A stretch of 64,000 bases of DNA from positions 1 through 64,000 of the forward strand of contig DASYAI010000077.1 of the NCBI GenBank assembly GCA_036501425.1. Direction: 5' to 3'. Both the position numbers and the translations under genes were made by a program. The notes below the pieces were generated by a model, which saw only the letters and a program-made list of their open reading frames with translations, searched no databases and was not told where the DNA came from. Source of the stretch: DATKRB01 sp036501425 (lineage in GTDB: Bacteria; Actinomycetota; Acidimicrobiia; Acidimicrobiales; RAAP-2). Of this stretch, positions 26,015 to 34,663 are shown in pieces; the stretch's first letter is position 1, and the number at the start of each line of letters is the position of its first letter.

Positions 26015-28053
26015 GCCCCCCACCCGGGACCGTACGCCGGGCCCCGGGACGATCGAGCCAGGGGCGGGGGGGTCTCGCCGCGCCCCGAGGGGCCGGGGCT
26101 CCCCGGCGCGCAACGCCGCGACCCCTCGACTCCCCGGGCCGGCCCCTCGCCCGCCCGGCCCGGCCCCTGGACCGACCGGGCCGCCCGGGACCCCTCGACC
26201 GTCCGCTCTCGATGCGTCGCTACCGGGCCGAGCGGCGCGGCAGGGCGGTGGTGGCGCGGCGGGTCCGGTTCATCCGCCTGGCCCTGGTGGTTCTCGTCAT
26301 GGTGCTCTTCGGTCGCCTCCTGCAGGTGCAGGTGCTCGAGTCGGGCCACTACCAGGCCGAGGCGAGCCACGAGCTGGCCGTGTCGGTGCCCGTTCCGGCG
26401 TTGCGGGGCGGCATCTACAGCCGCGACGGGCAGGTCCTCGCCCTGTCGGTGCCCACCCACGACGTCTACGCCGACGACTACCTGGTCCACCAGCCCCGCG
26501 CCGAGGCCCGGGCCATGGCCCCGATCCTGCACCGGTCGGCCAGCCGGCTCGCCGAGGCGCTGCACCAGCCGTCCGGCTATGTGCTGCTCGCCAAGAACGT
26601 CGACGACGCTACTGCCCAGAAGCTCGACGCCGACGCCTTTCCGGGCATCGACCTGGTTGCCGACTCGGTCCGCACCGTGCCCAACGGCAACCTCGCCGCG
26701 CCCGTCCTCGGGGCGGTGAACGCCTCGGGCCACGGGGCGGCCGGTCTCGAGTACGGCGAGAACGCGACCCTCGCGGGCAAGGCGGGCTCCGAGACCCTGC
26801 TCGAGTCGCCGTCGGGCGTCGCCCTGCCCCAGAACCCGATCCAGCAGGCCACCACCACCCCCGGGACGGGGCTCGAGCTCACGCTCGACGAGTCCCTGCA
26901 GTACGAGACCGAGCAGGCGTTGGCGGCGCAGATCATCTCCTCGCACGCGGTGAGCGGGACCGCGGTGGTCATGGACGTCAAGTCGGGACAGATCCTCTCG
27001 AGCGCCAACCTGGTGGCCTCGGCGACCACGTCCACGGGAACCTCGGGTCCAGCCTCGGCGGCGGGAACCGGCGGCTCGTCGGCGGCCCCGATCGCCATCG
27101 GGCCCGCCGACGCCGTCAACGAGGCTTCGAGCGACCTGGCCCTGACCCAGCTCTACGAGCCGGGCTCGGTCTTCAAGCTGGTCACCTTCTCCGGCGCCCT
27201 GCAGGACGGCCTCATCAGCCCCACGACGCCGTTCAGCGTGCCCGACCAGATCACGCTGGACGGCTCGAACTTCCACGACGCGGAGTCCCATCCGACCGAG
27301 CACCTCAGCGCGACCCAGATCCTGGCCCAGTCGTCGAACATCGGCACCTCGGAGATCGCCCAGATGCTCGGCGAGAGCCGGCTGCTCGGGCAGGTCAAGA
27401 AGCTCGGCTTCGGCCAACCGACCGGCCTGAACTTCCCGGGGGAGTCCGCCGGGCTGCTCGCCGGCCCGGCCCAATGGGAGCCCACCGACCTGGTCTCGCT
27501 GCCCATCGGGCAGGTCGACGCGGTCAACGCCCAGCAGGTCCTCGACGCCTACAACACCGTCGCGAACGGCGGGGTGTTCGTCAGCCCGCAGCTGGTCAGG
27601 GCCACGGTCGCCCCGGACGGGACGGCTCGGGCGGTCAAGGCGGCGCCGGCCCGGCACCGGGTCCTGTCCTCTACGACGGCGTCCCAGCTCGACTCGATGC
27701 TCCAGCAGGTGGTGACCCAGGGGACGGGCACCAGCGGGAGCGTGCTCGGCTATTCGGTGGCGGGCAAGACCGGCACCGCCCAGATCCCGACCCAGGGCAA
27801 GGACAGCTACGTCCCGGGGGCCTACATGGCGTCCTTCGTCGGCTTCGCCCCCGCCGACCACCCGGTGCTGTCGGCCATCGTGGTCCTGGACCGGCCGACG
27901 CCGATCTTCGGAGGGACGGTGGCGGCACCGGTGTTCTCCCAGATCATGAGCTACGCCCTCCACCGCTACCGCATCCCCACCTCGCCGGGAGCGCCCACGA
28001 GCGGGGAGCCGACCGGCACTGCGGGGACCTCCCAGGCGCAGGACATCACGTGA
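26011..28053 (+). CDS. ftsI: Septal peptidoglycan transpeptidase FtsI (class B PBP)
   Basis: 680 aa from the GTG overlapping ftsL; an ATG at 26212 would remove an odd Pro/Arg-rich extension of 67 residues with repeated RPLDRPGRP-like words. One membrane helix (about 86-102) is followed by the PBP dimerisation domain and the transpeptidase domain. Active-site motifs: SVFK (Ser386-Lys389), SSN (441-443) and KTG (586-588). A Ser/Gly/Ala-rich loop (about 338-362) precedes the SxxK motif. It cross-links septal peptidoglycan with FtsW. It lies 88 bp before murE. Confidence 0.95.
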   Translation: MSPPPGTVRRAPGRSSQGRGGLAAPRGAGAPRRATPRPLDSPGRPLARPARPLDRPGRPGPLDRPLSMRRYRAERRGRAVVARRVRFIRLALVVLVMVLFGRLLQVQVLESGHYQAEASHELAVSVPVPALRGGIYSRDGQVLALSVPTHDVYADDYLVHQPRAEARAMAPILHRSASRLAEALHQPSGYVLLAKNVDDATAQKLDADAFPGIDLVADSVRTVPNGNLAAPVLGAVNASGHGAAGLEYGENATLAGKAGSETLLESPSGVALPQNPIQQATTTPGTGLELTLDESLQYETEQALAAQIISSHAVSGTAVVMDVKSGQILSSANLVASATTSTGTSGPASAAGTGGSSAAPIAIGPADAVNEASSDLALTQLYEPGSVFKLVTFSGALQDGLISPTTPFSVPDQITLDGSNFHDAESHPTEHLSATQILAQSSNIGTSEIAQMLGESRLLGQVKKLGFGQPTGLNFPGESAGLLAGPAQWEPTDLVSLPIGQVDAVNAQQVLDAYNTVANGGVFVSPQLVRATVAPDGTARAVKAAPARHRVLSSTTASQLDSMLQQVVTQGTGTSGSVLGYSVAGKTGTAQIPTQGKDSYVPGAYMASFVGFAPADHPVLSAIVVLDRPTPIFGGTVAAPVFSQIMSYALHRYRIPTSPGAPTSGEPTGTAGTSQAQDIT

Positions 28054-28141
28054 GGGTCGGGGACCGGTACCATCGGGGCGTCGACGATCCACGCCCGGGA
28101 CGAGCCCGGTCGAGGGTCCGCCCGACGACCCGCTCCGTCCC

Positions 28142-29614
28142 GTGCAGATGACCCGGCTGCTCGCTGAGATCGAGATCGTCGCGCTCGCGGGCGACCCCGA
28201 CGAGCGGGCCGTGGACCGGGTCGAGCACGACAGCCGGCGGGTGCTGCCCGGCGACCTCTTCGTCTGCCTCACCGGAGGCACGACCGACGGCCACCGCCAC
28301 GTCCCCGAAGCCGTCGCCCGGGGCGCCGTCGGGGTGGTCAGCGAGCGGCCCATGGTCCTGCCGCCCGGCGTGGTCGGTATCCGGGTCGCGCCGGGGACCG
28401 CACGTCGGTCGCTGGCGCGCCTGGCTGCCACGGTCCACGGCCACCCCGCCCGGGCGCTCACCACGGCCGGGGTCACCGGCACGAACGGCAAGACCACGGT
28501 GGTGCACCTGCTGGCGGCGGTGCTGGACCACGCCGGGCTGCCCACGACCGTCGTGGGGACGCTGTCCGGAGCCCGCACGACCCCCGAAGCCACAGAGCTG
28601 CAGGCGCTCCTCGCCCAGGTCCGTGACATGGTGGTGGCCGACGGGGTGGAGCGAGCAGTGGCGCTCGAAGTCTCCTCGCACGCCCTCGTCCAGTCCCGGG
28701 TGGACGCGCTGCGCTTCGACGTGGCGGTGTTCACCAACCTGAGTCACGACCACCTCGACTTCCACGGCACCATGGAGGCCTACTGGGAAGCCAAGGCGTC
28801 CCTGTTCACCCCCGAGCGCGCGGCGGTGGGGGTGGTCAACGTCGACGATCCGTGGGGCCGCCGGCTCCTCGACCGGGCGGCCATCCCGGTGGTGCCGGTG
28901 TCCTCCGAGCGCCTGGCCGACGTCCGGCTGGCGCGGGCCGGCAGCCGGTTCGAGTGGCGGGGCCAGCGGATCGAGCTGGGGCTGCTGGGGCGGGTCAACG
29001 TGCTGAACGCGCTGCTGGCAGCCGAGGCTGCACTGGCGCTGGGCATCGACGTGGGCACGGTGGCCGAAGGGCTCGAGCGGGCGCGACCGGTCCGGGGCCG
29101 GCTCGAGACGATCTGGCCGCCCTCGGGAGGGACCGGGCCGACCGTGCTGGTCGATTACGCCCACACCCCCGACGCGCTCGGCGAGGTGCTGGCGGCCGCC
29201 CGAACGCTGGCCGGTGTCCCCGTCCCTGGGCGCCCGGAGTGCAACGGACGGGTGATCGTGGTCTTCGGGTGCGGCGGCGACCGGGACCGGGCCAAGCGCC
29301 CGCTCATGGGCGGCGTCGCGGCCCGGCTCGCCGACCTGGCGGTCGTCACGTCGGACAATCCGCGCCACGAGGACCCCGATGCCATCATCGGGGAGATCCT
29401 CGGCGGCGTCGCCGCCACCGCCAACGCGCGCCTCGTGGTGGAGGCGGACCGCGGCACCGCCATCGCGGGGGCGCTGGTGGCGGCCACCCCGGCTGACGTC
29501 GTCGTGCTGGCGGGCAAGGGCCACGAGACCTACCAGCAGGTCGGGGACGACTTCGTGCCGTTCGATGACGCCGAGGTGGCCCGCCGCCTGCTCGCCCCCC
29601 GGCACCGGGCCTGA
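28142..29614 (+). CDS. murE: UDP-MurNAc-tripeptide synthetase MurE
   Basis: 490 aa. Cytoplasmic Mur ligase adding the third residue of the stem peptide. ATP loop GVTGTNGKTTV, FTNLSHDHLDFHGTMEAY, and DYAHTPDAL. The signature SDNPRHEDP contains DNPR, the motif of meso-diaminopimelate-specific MurE, so the wall is probably A1-gamma type. GTG at 28142; an ATG at 28148 is equally possible. Three bases separate its stop from mraY, whereas murF would be expected here. Confidence 0.95.
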   Translation: MQMTRLLAEIEIVALAGDPDERAVDRVEHDSRRVLPGDLFVCLTGGTTDGHRHVPEAVARGAVGVVSERPMVLPPGVVGIRVAPGTARRSLARLAATVHGHPARALTTAGVTGTNGKTTVVHLLAAVLDHAGLPTTVVGTLSGARTTPEATELQALLAQVRDMVVADGVERAVALEVSSHALVQSRVDALRFDVAVFTNLSHDHLDFHGTMEAYWEAKASLFTPERAAVGVVNVDDPWGRRLLDRAAIPVVPVSSERLADVRLARAGSRFEWRGQRIELGLLGRVNVLNALLAAEAALALGIDVGTVAEGLERARPVRGRLETIWPPSGGTGPTVLVDYAHTPDALGEVLAAARTLAGVPVPGRPECNGRVIVVFGCGGDRDRAKRPLMGGVAARLADLAVVTSDNPRHEDPDAIIGEILGGVAATANARLVVEADRGTAIAGALVAATPADVVVLAGKGHETYQQVGDDFVPFDDAEVARRLLAPRHRA

Positions 29615-29617
29615 CCC

Positions 29618-30658
29618 GTGCTCTCGCTGATGGAGTCAGGCGGCGTCGCGCTCTGGGTGGCGCTCGTCACGACCCCGCTGCTGATGCGCTGGCTGGCGCG
29701 GCGCCGGATCGGCCAGCACATCCGCGAGGACGGTCCGGCTTCCCACTCCGCCAAGGCGGGCACGCCCACGATGGGCGGGATCGTGATCGTCGGCGCGGTG
29801 TTGGCGGGGTACTTCATGGGGCACGTCGGGCCCGCCGTCCGCTTCTCACGCACCGGCTACCTGGTCGTGCTGGTCGTCGGGCTGTCCGGGGTGGTCGGGT
29901 TCGCCGACGACTGGCTGAAGGTGCGCAACAAACGCAGCCTCGGCCTGAACAAGCGGGCGAAGCTGGGCGCCCAGGTCGCCGTCGCCGTGCTCTTCGCCGA
30001 GCTGGCGGTCCACTGGGCGCATACCTCGACCGCCTTGTCCTTCACCCGGTCGGTCTCCCCGGGGGCCCACCTGGGCGAGGTGGGTTGGGTGCTGTTCGCG
30101 GTGTTCGTGCTGGTGGGGACCTCCAACGCGGTGAACCTGACCGACGGCCTCGACGGGCTCGCCGCAGGTTCGGGCAGCCTGTGCTTCGCCGTTCTCTCGA
30201 TCATGGGGTACTGGATCTTCCGTCACCAGGGCATCTACCACGTGCTTCCGGCCTCGGCGATTGATCTCTCGCTGTGCTCCGTCGCCCTCGCCGGCTCGTG
30301 CGTGGGGTTCTTGTGGTGGAACGCCGCGCCGGCCCGGATCATCATGGGGGACACCGGCTCGCTGGCCATCGGCTCGGGTGTCGCCGCCCTGTGCCTCCTG
30401 CTCAACCTCGACCTCCTCCTGCCCATCATCGGCGCGCTGTTCGTGCTCGAGACGCTGTCGGTGATCGTGCAGATCATCAGCTTCCGGGTCTTCCACCGGC
30501 GGGTCTTCCGGATGGCCCCCTTCCACCACCACTTCGAGCTGCTCGGGTGGCCCGAGACGACGGTGATCGTCCGCTTCTGGATCCTCGCCGGGCTGTTCGC
30601 CGCCCTGGGGCTCGGGGTCTTCTATGGCGAGTTCCTCATCGCCTCGCGCGGCACGTGA
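29618..30658 (+). CDS. mraY: Phospho-MurNAc-pentapeptide translocase MraY
   Basis: 346 aa, about ten membrane helices. Transfers phospho-MurNAc-pentapeptide to undecaprenyl phosphate, making lipid I. Hallmarks: AGTPTMGGI near the start, GFADDWLKV (the paired Asp residues), NLTDGLDGLAAG, and the cytoplasmic loop FRMAPFHHHFELLGWPE. GTG start at 29618, directly after murE. The next gene is ftsW; murD is not present between them. Confidence 0.96.
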   Translation: MLSLMESGGVALWVALVTTPLLMRWLARRRIGQHIREDGPASHSAKAGTPTMGGIVIVGAVLAGYFMGHVGPAVRFSRTGYLVVLVVGLSGVVGFADDWLKVRNKRSLGLNKRAKLGAQVAVAVLFAELAVHWAHTSTALSFTRSVSPGAHLGEVGWVLFAVFVLVGTSNAVNLTDGLDGLAAGSGSLCFAVLSIMGYWIFRHQGIYHVLPASAIDLSLCSVALAGSCVGFLWWNAAPARIIMGDTGSLAIGSGVAALCLLLNLDLLLPIIGALFVLETLSVIVQIISFRVFHRRVFRMAPFHHHFELLGWPETTVIVRFWILAGLFAALGLGVFYGEFLIASRGT

Positions 30659-30700
30659 GGGTCCCCCCGCTGGTCCTCCCCGGTGCGAGAGGCTGGAGCC

Positions 30701-32047
30701 ATGCGGCGTCCGCCTGACCTCGCCGGCGCGCCGGTCCCGACCAGGGCGCCGGCGCGACCGGCCGGGCACGCCGCCGGGGGCCGGCGGGCGCGACCAGCCG
30801 CCGTCCACCGCAACCGGCGTCCGCGCGAGGTGGCCCGCCTGGTGGTCACGCTGCGCCGCATCCCCACCTCGACCATCCTGCTGACCCTGGTGGGCGCGTT
30901 GTGCGTGGTGGGCGCGGTGATGGTCGGCTCGGCCTCCACGGTCATCTCGCTCAGCCTCTACGGGACGCCGTGGGCGATCCTCACCCGTGAGATCGTCTGG
31001 ATGGCCCTCGGGCTCGTGGCCCTCGTGCTCGCCTCGCGGACCGACTACCGGCGCTGGCGTCGGGCCAGTCCGGCGCTCCTGTGCGGCACCTATCTCCTGC
31101 TGGCGGTCGTCCTGTTGCCGGGGCTCGGGACGAGTGCCATGGGGTCCAGCCGGTGGATCGGCTTCGGGCAGGTCCGGATCCAGCCGTCCGAGCTGGTCAA
31201 GCTGGCCTTGACCCTGTTCGGGGCCGACCTGCTGGTCCGTCGGGCCGAGCGGGGAGGACCGCCCAAGACGATGACCGGGCCCCTCCTGCTGGCGACGGCC
31301 GGCGCGGTCGGGCTGATCCTGCTCCAGCCGGACATGGGAACGGCGCTGGTGGTCGCCTGCATCGCGCTGGCCTTGCTCTTTGCCTCCGGCGTCCCCCTCA
31401 AGCCGGTGGCGAAGGTCATCGGGGTGCTGTTCGGGATCGCCATCGCGGTGGCCGTCTTCTCCCCCTACCGCCGGGCGAGGATCCTGTCGTTCCTCGACCC
31501 GAGCGCCCACTCGTCGACGTCCGGGTACCAGGTGGTCCAGTCGCTCATCGGGCTCGGTTCGGGTCACCTGCTCGGCCTCGGCCTGGGGTCGAGCCGGCAG
31601 AAGTGGGGCTACCTCCCCAACGCCCACACCGACTTCATCTTTTCGGTGATCGGCGAGGAGCTCGGCCTCGTCGGCGCGGTACTGGTGCTGGGCATGCTCG
31701 GCGCCCTGGCCTGGTTCGGGCTACGTGCCGCCACCCGGGCGCCGGACCACTTCGGCGCGCTCGTCGCGGTGGCGATCGTGGCGTGGATCTCGGCCGAGGC
31801 GGTGATCAACATCGGCGCGGTCATCGGCCTGCTGCCGGTCACCGGGATCCCCCTCCCGTTCATCTCGTTCGGCGGCTCGTCGTTGGTCATCACCATGGCC
31901 GCGGCCGGGATCCTGGTGAACATCGCCCGCCAGGAGCGAGCGCGCTCGACCCCGCCCCGGGCCCGGCGCCAACCGGTCCCCGAGCCGGCGGGGCGCCGGA
32001 CCGGACCGGACCGGCCCGGGCCCCGGGCCGCCGTGCCCGGAAGGTGA
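30701..32047 (+). CDS. ftsW: Septal peptidoglycan polymerase FtsW (SEDS)
   Basis: 448 aa from the ATG at 30701 with a GGAG site; a GTG at 30683 is also in frame. A basic N-terminal tail of about 55 residues is followed by ten membrane helices. SEDS motifs: WIGFGQVRIQPSELVKLAL, LLQPDMGTA, NAHTDFIFSVIGEELG and GIPLPFISFGGSS. It polymerises lipid II at the septum together with FtsI. The C-terminal tail is Arg/Pro-rich. Its stop overlaps the murG start (GTGA). Confidence 0.95.
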   Translation: MRRPPDLAGAPVPTRAPARPAGHAAGGRRARPAAVHRNRRPREVARLVVTLRRIPTSTILLTLVGALCVVGAVMVGSASTVISLSLYGTPWAILTREIVWMALGLVALVLASRTDYRRWRRASPALLCGTYLLLAVVLLPGLGTSAMGSSRWIGFGQVRIQPSELVKLALTLFGADLLVRRAERGGPPKTMTGPLLLATAGAVGLILLQPDMGTALVVACIALALLFASGVPLKPVAKVIGVLFGIAIAVAVFSPYRRARILSFLDPSAHSSTSGYQVVQSLIGLGSGHLLGLGLGSSRQKWGYLPNAHTDFIFSVIGEELGLVGAVLVLGMLGALAWFGLRAATRAPDHFGALVAVAIVAWISAEAVINIGAVIGLLPVTGIPLPFISFGGSSLVITMAAAGILVNIARQERARSTPPRARRQPVPEPAGRRTGPDRPGPRAAVPGR

Positions 32048-33222
32048 GCCCCGGCCGTGCGCGGCGGGCGGGCTCGACCCGCCGCTACGCGGTGGTGGCC
32101 GGTGGCGGCACCGGGGGCCACGTGCTGCCGGCGCTCGCCGTCGCTCGGGCCCTCGTGGCCCGGGGCCATCCGGCGACCGCCATCGAGCTCGTGGGGTCCC
32201 GCCGGGGCCAGGAGTCGGTGTTGCTGGCCGACGAGGCGTTCCCCCGCACCCTGCTCGGGGGCCGGGGCATCGTCCGCTCCGGCGACGTGCGCTCCACCGC
32301 CCGCAACCTGGTCGCCCTGGGTGGGGCGGCCGGCGCCATGGTCCGGGCCCTGGTGCTGCTGGGCCGCTGGCGCCCCGAGGTGGTCGTGTCGGTCGGCGGT
32401 TACGCCAGCTTCCCGGCCGGGATGGCGGCGGTGGTGCGGCGGGTGCCCCTCGTCCTTGTGAACGTCGACGCGGTGCCGGGGCTCGTCCACCGGCTGCTCG
32501 GGCCCTTCGCGGCCGCCAGCGCGGTCGCGTTCCCCGGCACGGCGCTGCGCCGGGCGGTGCTGACCGGCGCGCCGGTCCGGGCCGAGATCGAGGCGCTCGA
32601 CCGGTCCCCGGCGGCTGCCGCGGCCGCCCGGGCGGCGCTCGGGATCCCCGGGCGGCGCCAGGTGGTCGCCGCGGTGGGGGGCTCCCTCGGCGCCCGGAGG
32701 ATCAACGAGGCCGTGGTCGACCTGGCGCGGCGGTGGCACGGGCGCGGTGACCTGGCGCTCTACCACGTGACGGGGCGGCGCGACTGGGGCCGCGTGGCGG
32801 CAGCCGGTCTCGACACTCGCGAGGCGGAGGGCCGTCTCTTCTATCGCCCGGTTCCCTACGAGGAGCACATGGGGCGCCTGCTGGAGGCGGCCGATCTCAT
32901 CGTCGCCCGGGCCGGTGCGATGACGGTGGCGGAGCTGGGCGTGGTGGGCGTGCCGGCGGTGCTGGTCCCCCTGCCCCAGGCGCCGGGCGGTCACCAGCGG
33001 GAGAACGCCCGCCCCCTCGAGGCGGCCGGGGCGGCGATTGTCGTGGCCGACGAGGAGTGCGAGGGGGGGCGCCTGGCGGAGGTGATCGACCCGTTGATCG
33101 GCGACGCCACCCGGCTCGAGGCCATGGGCACCGCCGGCCGGCTGGCAGGGCGACCGGGCGCCGCCGACCGGACGGCGGAGCTCGTCGAGGCGTGTGCCGC
33201 CGGTCGGGCTCGGGGTGCCTGA
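32044..33222 (+). CDS. murG: Lipid II synthase MurG (GT28), with altered HEQN region
   Basis: 392 aa. Adds GlcNAc to lipid I at the inner membrane face. Present: GGGTGGHVLPALAVARAL, SVGGYASFPAGMAA, GGSLGARRINEAV, RAGAMTVAELGVVGVPAVLVP and the HQRENA segment that contacts UDP-GlcNAc. Unusual: where family members have HEQN (or HEAN) after the PVVLV strand, this protein reads VPLVLVNVDAVPGLVHRLL, so the His and Glu are absent. All other motifs and the gene order argue that it is functional MurG. GTG overlaps ftsW. Confidence 0.93.
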   Translation: MSPGRARRAGSTRRYAVVAGGGTGGHVLPALAVARALVARGHPATAIELVGSRRGQESVLLADEAFPRTLLGGRGIVRSGDVRSTARNLVALGGAAGAMVRALVLLGRWRPEVVVSVGGYASFPAGMAAVVRRVPLVLVNVDAVPGLVHRLLGPFAAASAVAFPGTALRRAVLTGAPVRAEIEALDRSPAAAAAARAALGIPGRRQVVAAVGGSLGARRINEAVVDLARRWHGRGDLALYHVTGRRDWGRVAAAGLDTREAEGRLFYRPVPYEEHMGRLLEAADLIVARAGAMTVAELGVVGVPAVLVPLPQAPGGHQRENARPLEAAGAAIVVADEECEGGRLAEVIDPLIGDATRLEAMGTAGRLAGRPGAADRTAELVEACAAGRARGA

Positions 33223-33223
33223 C

Positions 33224-34663
33224 GTGCCCGCTCCGCCCGAGGTGCCCGGCCGGCCGGGGCGTGATCGCTCCGGTGGCCCGGGCTCGCCCGACGACCCGCT
33301 CGACCTGGCGGCCGTGCGGCGGATCCACGTGGTCGGGATCGGCGGCGCGGGGATGAGCGCGATCGCCACCGTGCTCAGGGCGATGGGGATGGCCGTCACC
33401 GGCAGCGACCTGAAGGAGTCCCCGGTCACCCGGCGGTTGCTCGGTCAGGGGATAGACGTGAGGATCGGGCACCAGCCGGCCAACCTGGGCCCGGTCGACC
33501 TGGTGACCTGCTCGCCCGCGGTGCCCGAGTCCAACCCCGAGATCCAAGAGGCGCGTCGCCGGGGGGTGCCGGTGGCCCGACGCTCGGCCGTGCTGGCGGC
33601 GATCGCCGACCGGCGTCGCACCATCGCCGTGGCGGGCACCCACGGCAAGACCACCACGGCGTCGATGCTCGCCCTGGTGCTGGTCGAAGCCGGGCTGCGG
33701 CCGTCGTTCCTGATCGGGGCGGACGTGAACGAGATCGGGACGAACGCGGTCTGGGACCGCGGGGAGTGGCTGGTCGTCGAAGCGGACGAGAGCTACGGCA
33801 CCTTCGGCGCCCTGCGGCCCGAGGTGGCGATCGTCACCAACGTCGAGGCGGACCACCTCGACCACTACGGCACCTTCGCCGAGCTGCGCCGGGCATTCGC
33901 CCGGTTCGTGGCCGGGGCCCGGGGCGGAGCGGTGGTGTGGGCGGACGACCCGGTGGCGGCGGAGCTGGGCCAGGCGGTCGGCGCCCGCTCGGTCGGGACC
34001 GATCCGGGGTCGGACTACCGGCTGGAGAGGATCTCGTTGAGCCGGAGCGCCGTGGGCTTCGAGCTGATCGGGCCGGGCGGGACCGGCGATCGGCTCGAGG
34101 TTCCGGTGCCGGGACGGCACAACGCCGCCAACGCCGCCCTGGCCGCGGTGGCCGCCCTCGGCGTGGGGGTACCCCTCGCCGTGGTCACGAGGGCGCTGGC
34201 CCGATTCGCCGGGGTGCCCCGGCGCTTCGAGTTCCGGGGCGAGGCCAACGGGGTCACCTTCGTCGACGACTACGCCCACCTGCCGACCGAGGTCCGCGCC
34301 ACCCTGGCCGCGGCGCGTGCGGGTCGGTGGGCGCGGGTGGTCGCCGTCTTCCAGCCGCATCGCTACACCCGCACCGCCGCGCTCGCCCGCCAGTTCGGGA
34401 CGGCCTTCGTGGACGCCGACGCGCTGGTGGTCACCGACGTGTACGGGGCGGGCGAGACGCCCGTCCCCGGCGTCTCCGGCCGGTCGGTCGCCGATGCCGT
34501 GGCGGAGCAGGACCCCCGGCTTCCGGTCGTCTACGCCCCCAGCCGCGAGGAGCTGCGTGCCGCGGTGGTCCGGCTGCTCGCCCCCGGCGACCTCTGTTGC
34601 ACCCTGGGGGCGGGCGACCTCACCACCTTGCCCGACGAGCTGCTGGCGGTCCCCGAGTGGTAA
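33224..34663 (+). CDS. murC: UDP-N-acetylmuramate-L-alanine ligase MurC
   Basis: 479 aa. Mur ligase adding L-alanine to UDP-MurNAc. N-terminal UDP-binding motif HVVGIGGAGMSAIA, ATP loop VAGTHGKTTTA, VEADESYGTF, TNVEADHLDHYGT and DDYAHLPTEVRATL. GTG at 33224, one base after the murG stop; a GTG at 33215 inside murG is an alternative. With murE it is one of only two amino-acid-adding Mur ligases in this cluster. It overlaps murB by 7 bp. Confidence 0.95.
   Translation: MPAPPEVPGRPGRDRSGGPGSPDDPLDLAAVRRIHVVGIGGAGMSAIATVLRAMGMAVTGSDLKESPVTRRLLGQGIDVRIGHQPANLGPVDLVTCSPAVPESNPEIQEARRRGVPVARRSAVLAAIADRRRTIAVAGTHGKTTTASMLALVLVEAGLRPSFLIGADVNEIGTNAVWDRGEWLVVEADESYGTFGALRPEVAIVTNVEADHLDHYGTFAELRRAFARFVAGARGGAVVWADDPVAAELGQAVGARSVGTDPGSDYRLERISLSRSAVGFELIGPGGTGDRLEVPVPGRHNAANAALAAVAALGVGVPLAVVTRALARFAGVPRRFEFRGEANGVTFVDDYAHLPTEVRATLAAARAGRWARVVAVFQPHRYTRTAALARQFGTAFVDADALVVTDVYGAGETPVPGVSGRSVADAVAEQDPRLPVVYAPSREELRAAVVRLLAPGDLCCTLGAGDLTTLPDELLAVPEW

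Noticed and set aside
25693..28737. 1014-codon open frame opposite ftsI and murE
   Set aside because: Shadow of two well-supported genes; no recognisable domain.
34657..34663. Apparent frameshift or fusion at the murC/murB overlap
   Set aside because: Both proteins are complete with their own motifs; a 7-bp overlap is normal coupling.
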